Source of the DNA: Syntrophus sp. (in: bacteria)
GTDB taxonomy: Bacteria; Desulfobacterota; Syntrophia; Syntrophales; UBA5619
Assembly (NCBI GenBank): GCA_013824905.1
Contig: PNOO01000108.1
Coordinates: 1-8,061, forward strand
DNA: 8,061 nt
Direction of reading: 5' to 3'
The position numbers and the translations under genes were made by a program. The notes beneath the pieces were generated by a model. That model was not told where the DNA came from. It saw only the letters and a list, made by a program, of their open reading frames with translations, and ran no database searches. This document shows, one piece after another, positions 1-4,989 of this stretch; within the stretch, counting starts at the first letter, position 1; each line of letters opens with the position of its first letter.

Positions 1-690
1 TTCGACGCCGGGTTTCGTAAAGCGCTCCCGGATTGTCTGCTCGGGGAGGCGGGCGAACTCCAGGGCGGTCCGGATGCCCATTTTCCCTAAGTAGTTCGTC
101 GTGGCGTGACCGATTCCCCAGACCTTCCCGACGGGCAGATCCGCTAAATAGGAGGCGATGGCCCGCCCAGGGATGAGGGTAAAGCCCGCAGGCTTCCGGT
201 GCTTGGAGGCGACCTTGGCGAGGACCTTGGTGATGCTCAGCCCCACGGAGACGGTGATCTTCAGATCCCGGGCGATCTCCGCCTGGATCCCGAGAGCGAT
301 GGTTTCGTAGGAGGCCTGAAGCGCCCGCCTCATCCCGGTAAGATCGGCAAAGGCCTCGTCGATGGAGTACTCCTCGACCTGGGGGGTGAAGCGGCGCATG
401 ATGTTGAACATCCGGCGGGAGAAGAGGCTGTAAGTCTCGTAATCGGAGGGGAGGACGATAAGCGAGGGAACGATCCGCTTCGCCTCGCGCAGGGGGACGC
501 CCCGCTGGATCCCCAGGGCTTTGGCGGCGTAGCTCGCGCAGGCGACGATTCCCCGCTCGCCCCCCGTGATGATCGGCTTTCCCTTAAGTTCCGGGTGGAT
601 GGCCTCCTCGCAGGAGGTGAAGAAGGCGTCCCCGTCGACATGGAGAATCGCCCGCGGCCAGCTGTGGAGGCTGAAAATCGTGTCGTTCAT
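1..690 (-). CDS. dinB: DNA polymerase IV (Y-family translesion polymerase), 3' end cut by window edge
   Basis: This gene encodes an error-prone DNA polymerase that copies past damaged template bases. Reading the minus strand from an ATG at 690 gives 230 codons with no stop before the window edge, so the C-terminal little-finger domain is missing. The palm motifs are clear. HVDGDAFF at residues 17-24 supplies the first metal-binding Asp (D19), with F24 as the expected steric gate. YSIDEAF at 108-114 supplies the D111/E112 catalytic pair. SITKVLAKVASKHRKP at 152-167 is the usual conserved N-K-x-L-A-K segment with Thr in place of Asn. VWGIGHATTNYLGKMGI (190-206) is the thumb helix-hairpin-helix. 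All catalytic acidic residues are present, so the visible part looks functional. A GAGGGAG purine run (minus strand, 703-709) lies about 12 bases before the ATG. The gene is transcribed away from pgpA and has an SOS-type promoter upstream. Confidence 0.93.
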   Translation of the reverse strand, partial: MNDTIFSLHSWPRAILHVDGDAFFTSCEEAIHPELKGKPIITGGERGIVACASYAAKALGIQRGVPLREAKRIVPSLIVLPSDYETYSLFSRRMFNIMRRFTPQVEEYSIDEAFADLTGMRRALQASYETIALGIQAEIARDLKITVSVGLSITKVLAKVASKHRKPAGFTLIPGRAIASYLADLPVGKVWGIGHATTNYLGKMGIRTALEFARLPEQTIRERFTKPGVE

Positions 691-768
691 GTCCCTGCTC
701 GGCTCCCTCAATATCTATAATACGGGCGCATTGAAATCGATTCCCGAAAGCGTCCGTACAAAAACCGC

Positions 769-795
769 TTGCCTTTTTTCGGTTTCAGATATAAT
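769..795 (+). promoter_or_regulatory. Possible rightward promoter overlapping the SOS operator
   Basis: A perfect TATAAT (790-795) is preceded by TTGCCT (769-774) with a short 15-base spacer. Transcription would start inside the palindrome at 795-810 and run toward pgpA. The short spacer makes this a weak candidate. The -10 match could also be incidental, because the same bases overlap the minus-strand -10. Confidence 0.3.
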
Positions 796-817
796 AGAAC
801 AATCGTTCTACTGTCAA
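789..817 (-). promoter_or_regulatory. Predicted dinB promoter
   Basis: On the minus strand a perfect -35 hexamer TTGACA (817-812) is followed, after 17 bases, by TTATAT (794-789). The overlapping TATTAT is a closer match to the -10 consensus, with a 15-base spacer. The predicted start of transcription near 782 leaves a leader of roughly 90 bases before the dinB ATG at 690. The spacer is filled by the 16-bp palindrome annotated as a LexA-type operator, the classical arrangement for a repressed SOS promoter. The hexamers are seen in the sequence. Promoter activity is inferred. Confidence 0.6.
795..810. promoter_or_regulatory. Predicted LexA (SOS) operator, GAAC-N4-GTTC type
   Basis: TAGAACAATCGTTCTA is a perfect palindrome with 6-bp arms (TAGAAC/GTTCTA) around a 4-base centre. 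Its core, GAACAATCGTTC at 797-808, has the form GAAC-N4-GTTC, which is the established LexA box of Bacillus and many other bacteria. It lies exactly between the -35 and -10 of the dinB promoter, and dinB is a canonical SOS gene. On the plus strand it abuts a TATAAT hexamer at 790-795, so it could also control rightward transcription into pgpA and beyond. Binding of LexA is inferred from motif and context, because no lexA gene is in the window. Confidence 0.65.
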
Positions 818-867
818 GGGATTTTTCCAACCCCTGTCCGGTTTCATGGAAATTAGGCAAGTCGTCA

Positions 868-896
868 TTGACAGGACAGGGTGAAAAGGTTAATTT
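868..896 (+). promoter_or_regulatory. Possible promoter for pgpA and the downstream run
   Basis: A perfect -35 hexamer TTGACA (868-873) is followed after 17 bases by TAATTT (891-896), a poor -10. If used, transcription starts near 903. A pgpA start at GTG 881 would then be untranscribed and ATG 905 nearly leaderless, which favours a start further in. The -35 is clear, but the -10 is weak. Confidence 0.35.
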
Positions 897-1405
897 ACTT
901 TGTTATGCGGGGTTTCCCGCCCGGATTCGTTGAGAAGAGGTGTCTCCTGAACGAAAAATTCATCACGCTCGCAGCTACGGGCTTCGGCAGCGGTTACGCG
1001 CCTCTGGCGCCGGGGACGGCAGGAACGCTGGTCGGCATTCCTTTGTATCTGGCCTTTTCGGTCATGCCTTGGCCGCTCTGGCTGATCACGATCATCGCCT
1101 TCACCTGTCTTGCGTGGTATGTTTCGGAGGAGGCGGAGAAACTGTTCGGTCAGAAGGATGCTCGGCGCATTGTCATCGATGAAATCGCGGGGCTTCAGTG
1201 GAGCCTCTTTCTGATCGCTCCGACGGTACTCCACGCTACCCTCGGATTTTTTCTGTTCCGCCTCTTCGATGTCGTGAAGCCCTTTCCGGCGCGGCTCTTT
1301 CAGGACCGGCTTCCGGGGGGGTTGGGGGTCGTGGCGGACGATCTGGCGGCAGGCGTTTATGTCAATGCGGTTCTGCAGCTTTTGATCCGCCTGGGCGGGA
1401 TTTGA
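881..1405 (+). CDS. pgpA: Phosphatidylglycerophosphatase A
   Basis: This membrane phosphatase removes the phosphate of phosphatidylglycerol phosphate, the last step of phosphatidylglycerol synthesis. The family pattern is complete. GFGSGYAPLAPGTAGTL is followed by a hydrophobic helix (VGIPLYLAF) and a second one (WPLWLITIIAFTCLAWYV). DARRIVIDEIAG carries the conserved acidic residues. The C-terminal FRLFDVVKPFP...GGLGVVADDLAAG block contains the DD pair. The maximum reading frame is 174 residues, close to the family's usual 160-175. The start is uncertain. GTG 881 has only GGA close by, and ATG 905 has no ribosome binding site. The best ribosome-binding-like stretch, AGAAGAGG (933-940), points to a CTG at 947, only about eight codons before the conserved region. 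The gene lies 52 bases upstream of cinA on the same strand, which suggests co-transcription. Confidence 0.9.
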   Translation: MKRLIYFVMRGFPPGFVEKRCLLNEKFITLAATGFGSGYAPLAPGTAGTLVGIPLYLAFSVMPWPLWLITIIAFTCLAWYVSEEAEKLFGQKDARRIVIDEIAGLQWSLFLIAPTVLHATLGFFLFRLFDVVKPFPARLFQDRLPGGLGVVADDLAAGVYVNAVLQLLIRLGGI

Positions 1406-1457
1406 TCTCGCAGCACAAGAATTTTCCCTGCGGCGGTTTGCCGGGGCATGGAGATAA

Positions 1458-2720
1458 ATGGTGAAAATCGGCATATTGACGATAGGAAATGAGTTGACGA
1501 CCGGTCGGATTCAGGATGCCAATTCCGCGCTGATCGCCCGCGCCATGCAGGAGCAGGGCTGGGCGGTTGCGGCGATGTTGTCCGTAGGCGATGACGACGG
1601 AGACATCCATAACGCGCTCGATTTCCTGCTGGGGCGCACCGAGGCGGTGATCGCAACCGGCGGCCTGGGCCCCACGGCGGACGACATCACGACGGCGGCC
1701 ATCGCCAAAGCCTTCGGCCTGTCCCTTCGCATGGATGACTCTGTTTTGGCGCATGTCCGGGACCTGTTCGCGAAACGCCGGCTCCTGTGGACGGATAATA
1801 ACGCCAAACAGGCCCTCTTTCCGGAGGGGGCGGAGATCATCGCGAATCCCACGGGAACGGCGGCCGGTTTTGCCGTGCGACGGGAAGGAAAAATTGTTGC
1901 GGTCATCCCGGGCGTTCCCGCCGAGGCCCGGAGGATGCTCCCTGAGGGGGTGATTCCGCTGTTCCGCAAGGAATTTCCGGAGACGGCGCTCCACATAGAG
2001 ACATCCACCTTCAAACTCTTTGGGCTCCCCGAGGCCGCGGTGGACGCAGCGATGGCCGATGCCGGTCTCGCGAGCCTCGGCATCGGTGTGGGTTTCTACC
2101 CGAACTTTCCGGAAAATCACCTCGTCCTCACGGCGCGGACCGCAACTCCGGAGGAGGCAAGTGAAAAGCTCCTGGCGGCGGGGGCGAGGGTGGAGGAGAG
2201 GCTCGGGAAGCATATCTTTGCGCATGGTCAGGAGACGCTCGAAGCGATCGTCGCCCGGATGCTCAGCGAAAAAAGGCTGTCTATCGCCGTAGCCGAGTCT
2301 TGCACGGGCGGCCTCATCACCGATCGTCTTACGGACATCCCCGGGAGCTCGGCGTTCCTCGAACGGGGCGTCGTGACTTACAGTAACGAAGCCAAGATCG
2401 CACTGTTGGGGGTTCCGGAAGCGGTGATCGCGACACACGGCGCGGTGAGCGCCGAGACGGCGCGCCTCATGGCGGAGGGTGTGCGGCGGCTCGCCGGGAC
2501 CGGCCTGGGTCTTGCCGTGACGGGGATCGCGGGTCCTTCCGGCGGGACGGAGGCAAAGCCGGTGGGGACCGTCTATGTCGCCCTTGCCGACGGTGAGAAG
2601 ACCCTCTGCCGCCATTATGCCTTGCGCTGGGACCGGAGGCGGAACAAGATCGCGGCCGCGCAGACCGCTCTCCTGATGCTCTTGCGCTATCTTGCGGGGG
2701 ATGTGGGCGATGATGGATGA
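1458..2720 (+). CDS. cinA: CinA-family protein: molybdopterin-binding-like domain plus nicotinamide-nucleotide amidase
   Basis: This is a two-domain protein of 420 residues, the standard length. Residues 1-170 form the N-terminal molybdopterin-binding-like (MoCF/COG1058) domain, with IGNELTTGRIQDAN at 9-22, GGLGPTADD at 68-76 and the VIPGVPAEARRML motif at 149-161. In characterised relatives this part hydrolyses ADP-ribose or similar pyrophosphates. Residues about 260-415 form the PncC domain, which deamidates NMN to nicotinate mononucleotide for NAD recycling. It is marked by AESCTGG (279-285), YSNEAK (308-313) and TGIAGPSGG (355-363). GGAG at 1450-1453 precedes the ATG by four bases, and GTG at 1461 is an alternative start with better spacing. 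The stop overlaps the thpR start. cinA beside recA is a widespread arrangement, first noticed in pneumococcal competence operons. Nothing here indicates competence genes. Confidence 0.96.
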   Translation: MVKIGILTIGNELTTGRIQDANSALIARAMQEQGWAVAAMLSVGDDDGDIHNALDFLLGRTEAVIATGGLGPTADDITTAAIAKAFGLSLRMDDSVLAHVRDLFAKRRLLWTDNNAKQALFPEGAEIIANPTGTAAGFAVRREGKIVAVIPGVPAEARRMLPEGVIPLFRKEFPETALHIETSTFKLFGLPEAAVDAAMADAGLASLGIGVGFYPNFPENHLVLTARTATPEEASEKLLAAGARVEERLGKHIFAHGQETLEAIVARMLSEKRLSIAVAESCTGGLITDRLTDIPGSSAFLERGVVTYSNEAKIALLGVPEAVIATHGAVSAETARLMAEGVRRLAGTGLGLAVTGIAGPSGGTEAKPVGTVYVALADGEKTLCRHYALRWDRRRNKIAAAQTALLMLLRYLAGDVGDDG

Positions 2721-3291
2721 AAAAAAGATCCGGTCTTTTCTGGCGCTCGATCCGCCGGAAGAGGTCCTCAGGGAGATCGGGGCGGTCCAGAACCGCCTGC
2801 GGAAGCTCATCGAGGGGGATATCCGCTGGGTCCGTCCGGAGGGGATCCACCTGACGCTCAAATTCTTCGGCGATGTCTCAGGCGATGATGTCGCGAATAT
2901 CGCGACCGTTGTGGAGAAGGCCGCGGAGGGGGAAAGGCCGTTTTCCCTTGCGATCGGCGGTGCGGGTGTCTTCCCCGATCCGCACCGGCCCCGTGTCCTC
3001 TGGCTCGGGATGAACGGCGATGTGGAACGGCTTCTGGTCTTTCAAAAGGGGTTGGAGCAGACGCTCCAGCAGATCGGTTTTCCCCACGAGGAGCGGCCCT
3101 TCCGGCCGCATCTCACCCTGGGACGGATCAAGACTTCGAGAGGGCTGATCGGACTTGTCCGTGCGCTGGAAAAAGGGGAAGAATATACGGCGGGACGGTT
3201 TATCGCTTCCGGGCTGAGCCTGATGCAAAGCGAGCTGACACCCAGGGGCGCTGTTTACACAAAACTAAAATGGTTCCCCTTTTCGGGGTAA
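2710..3291 (+). CDS. thpR: RNA 2',3'-cyclic phosphodiesterase (2H phosphoesterase, LigT/ThpR family)
   Basis: This small cytoplasmic 2H-superfamily enzyme hydrolyses RNA 2',3'-cyclic phosphate ends, and relatives can also reversibly join 2'-5' RNA halves. The 193-residue product has both catalytic HxTx tetrads: HLTL at 47-50 (in GIHLTLKFFGDV) and HLTL at 134-137 (in RPHLTLGRIK). It begins with the typical IRSFLALDPP and ends with the typical L-x-x-S-x-L-T-P-x-G-A-x-Y block (SELTPRGAVYTKLKWFPF). ATG 2710 was chosen because GGGGG at 2696-2700 lies nine bases upstream. ATG 2701 and ATG 2713 are in frame, and an upstream TTG at 2692 is unlikely. The start overlaps the cinA stop by 11 bases, so the two are almost certainly translated from one message. 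Confidence 0.94.
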   Translation: MMDEKKIRSFLALDPPEEVLREIGAVQNRLRKLIEGDIRWVRPEGIHLTLKFFGDVSGDDVANIATVVEKAAEGERPFSLAIGGAGVFPDPHRPRVLWLGMNGDVERLLVFQKGLEQTLQQIGFPHEERPFRPHLTLGRIKTSRGLIGLVRALEKGEEYTAGRFIASGLSLMQSELTPRGAVYTKLKWFPFSG

Positions 3292-3453
3292 TAACGATGC
3301 TCTCGTAAAAAGCCCGTAAAACCTTAAATCTGGGGCAGAGCAACGCAGCATATGGGTTTTTTTACGAGGACGCCAAGAACGGGAGGAAAGGGCGAAAGGC
3401 TTTCAATGGGATCAACGCAGACAAAACCACGGACGAAGGCAAGGGAGGCGGCT
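3292..3453. other. thpR-recA intergenic leader without a clear promoter or SOS box
   Basis: These 162 bases form the largest gap in the plus-strand run. I find no GAAC-N4-GTTC palindrome, no convincing -35/-10 pair and no terminator with a T-run after a strong stem. The reading frame of recA stays open back to ATG 3352, giving a possible basic 34-residue extension that matches nothing I recognise in RecA. RecA may therefore be transcribed from upstream, or from a promoter too divergent to see by eye. Confidence 0.5.
3442..3448 (+). promoter_or_regulatory. Ribosome binding site that fixes the recA start
   Basis: AGGGAGG ends five bases before ATG 3454 and is the strongest Shine-Dalgarno-like sequence in the leader. 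It selects 3454 over in-frame ATGs at 3352 (no purine run upstream) and 3406 (only AAAGG upstream). The resulting RecA begins at the usual place in the family. Confidence 0.7.
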
Positions 3454-4488
3454 ATGGGAACGGATATGACAGAGAGAGAAAAGGCGGTCGATCTGGCAAT
3501 CACCCAGATCGAGCGGCAGTTTGGAAAAGGGGCGATCATGCGGCTGGGCGGCGGGGAGGTCATCTCCGATATTCCGGCGATCTCGACCGGATCGATCAGT
3601 CTGGACATGGCGCTCGGAACGGGCGGGGTCCCCCGGGGGCGGATCATCGAGATCTTCGGCCCCGAATCGGGGGGAAAAACGACACTGGCCCTCCACATTG
3701 TGGCCGAGGCGCAGAAGCAAAACGGACTGGCCGCTTTCATTGATGCGGAGCACGCCCTCGACGTCACCTATGCGCGGAAGATCGGTGTCAATACCGACGA
3801 TCTGCTCATTTCCCAGCCCGATACGGGGGAGCAGGCGCTTGAGATTGCTGAGACCCTTGTCCGGAGCGGGGCGCTGGACGTCCTCGTGGTCGATTCCGTG
3901 GCAGCCCTTGTTCCGAAGGCGGAGATAGAAGGGGAGATGGGGGACGCCCAGATGGGGCTCCAGGCGCGCCTGATGTCCCAGGCCTTGAGGAAACTGACGG
4001 GGAGCATCAGCAAGTCCAAAACGACCGTGATCTTCATCAACCAGCTCAGGATGAAGATCGGCGTCTTCTTCGGGAATCCCGAGACGACCACCGGCGGAAA
4101 CGCGCTCAAGTTTTACTCTACGATGCGCCTCGACATCCGGAAAGTGAATGCCATCAAGATGGGCCAGGATGTGATCGGCTTTAGGACCAAGGTGAAGGTG
4201 GTCAAGAACAAGGTCGCGCCCCCCTTCCGTGAGACGGAATTCGACATCATCTTCGGAGAGGGGATCTCGAAGGAGGGGGATGTCCTGGATCTTGCGGCCG
4301 ACAAGGGGATTATTGAAAAAAGCGGCGCGTGGTACTCCTACAAAGGGGAGCGCCTCGGCCAGGGTCGCGACAATACGAGGATCTTTCTCAAGGAAAATCC
4401 CGAGACCCTGATGCAGGTCGAAACCGAGGTCCGCGAGAAGCTCGGCGTGAAACCGAGGGCGCCCGTCGTAAAGGAAGATTCGAAATAG
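3454..4488 (+). CDS. recA: Recombinase RecA
   Basis: RecA is the ATP-dependent strand-exchange protein. It forms filaments on single-stranded DNA and stimulates LexA self-cleavage. The 344-residue product is a full-length core. The Walker A GPESGGKTT (69-77) has Gly where E. coli has Ser. LDVLVVDSV (141-149) is Walker B. Loop L1 lies near EMGDAQMGLQARLMSQALRKL (160-180), and loop L2 is the segment around FFGNPETTTGGNALKFY (205-221). The C-terminal domain carries VKVVKNKVAPPF (247-258). The tail after residue 335 is short (ending KEDSK) and lacks the strongly acidic tail of E. coli RecA, which restrains activity in that protein. The frame remains open upstream to ATG 3352, but the ribosome binding site favours 3454. 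recX begins on the base after the TAG stop. I see no SOS palindrome in the 162-base leader. Confidence 0.98.
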   Translation: MGTDMTEREKAVDLAITQIERQFGKGAIMRLGGGEVISDIPAISTGSISLDMALGTGGVPRGRIIEIFGPESGGKTTLALHIVAEAQKQNGLAAFIDAEHALDVTYARKIGVNTDDLLISQPDTGEQALEIAETLVRSGALDVLVVDSVAALVPKAEIEGEMGDAQMGLQARLMSQALRKLTGSISKSKTTVIFINQLRMKIGVFFGNPETTTGGNALKFYSTMRLDIRKVNAIKMGQDVIGFRTKVKVVKNKVAPPFRETEFDIIFGEGISKEGDVLDLAADKGIIEKSGAWYSYKGERLGQGRDNTRIFLKENPETLMQVETEVREKLGVKPRAPVVKEDSK

Positions 4489-4989
4489 ATGGACGACGAT
4501 CCTCTATGGAGGAAGGCTGAGAAGAAGGCCTACCGCCTCCTCGCGCTCCGCGCGCACAGCGAAAAGGAATTGCAGACAAAACTCCGGGGAGGCGGTTTTG
4601 CCGCGCCGGTGGTGGAAGGAATTATTGAGAAGTGCCGGGGGCTCGGCTATCTGAACGACGGGAGTTTCGCCCGGCAGAGGGCGCGTGAACTGGCCGTCAA
4701 CCGTCTGGCGGGAGACCGGTGGATCGCCGTCGATCTCCGCGAACGGGGGATTCCCGAGGAACTCTACCGGCCGGCGATCGCGGAGGTCCGCAAAGGGCTC
4801 AGCGAGGGGGAGGCGATCGACCGTTTCCTCAGGAAGTATTCAAACGGGGTCGAGATTGCCGGGATGGACGACCGGGAAAAGGCAAGGTTGGCAAGACGAT
4901 TGATGGGGAAGGGATTCCCCGCAGGACTTATTTTCAGAAAGTTACATAGAACGGAGGAGGAAGGGGTGCATGACGATGACGGGGAGTGA
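4489..4989 (+). CDS. recX: Regulatory protein RecX
   Basis: RecX binds RecA filaments and modulates, usually inhibits, recombinase and co-protease activity. The 166-residue product is all-helical and basic in its first part. It has the RecX repeat pattern: AYRLLALRAHSEKELQTKL (14-32), then IIEKCRGLGYLNDGSFARQRAREL (45-68), then WIAVDLRERGIPEELYRPAI (78-97), and a third, weaker repeat up to about 153. The ATG follows the recA TAG with no gap, consistent with the common recA-recX pairing and read-through translation. AAGGAAG at 4471-4477 lies 11 bases upstream, somewhat far, and ATG 4507 is an alternative. The last 20 bases overlap the start of alaS, and the Glu/Asp-rich C-terminus (TEEEGVHDDDGE) is simply what the alaS ribosome binding site encodes in this frame. 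Confidence 0.94.
   Translation: MDDDPLWRKAEKKAYRLLALRAHSEKELQTKLRGGGFAAPVVEGIIEKCRGLGYLNDGSFARQRARELAVNRLAGDRWIAVDLRERGIPEELYRPAIAEVRKGLSEGEAIDRFLRKYSNGVEIAGMDDREKARLARRLMGKGFPAGLIFRKLHRTEEEGVHDDDGE
4953..4966 (+). promoter_or_regulatory. alaS ribosome binding site inside recX
   Basis: A purine-rich run (GGAGGAGGAAGGGG) lies in the last codons of recX. From its GGAGG copy at 4956-4960 the ATG at 4970 is nine bases away, and the GGGG at 4963-4966 suits a second ATG at 4976. It supports translation of alaS from the recA-recX message. Confidence 0.6.

Noticed and set aside
199..720. Plus-strand open frame in the dinB region
   Set aside because: The minus strand encodes DinB with all catalytic motifs. 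The plus-strand product is a Gly/Asp-rich antisense shadow.
762..785. AAACCG...CGGTTT inverted repeat around a T-rich loop between dinB and pgpA
   Set aside because: The arms are only six pairs with a 12-base loop, and the T-run lies inside the loop rather than after the stem. It is neither a terminator nor a convincing operator.
1362..2861. Long minus-strand open frame (499 codons) opposite cinA and thpR
   Set aside because: It spans two genes with complete conserved motifs on the other strand and resembles no family. It is a GC-driven shadow frame.
3276..3288. CCCC-TTTTC-GGGG mini-hairpin at the end of thpR
   Set aside because: The stem has only four pairs, lies inside the last codons of thpR, and has no following T-run. 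It is too weak for a terminator.
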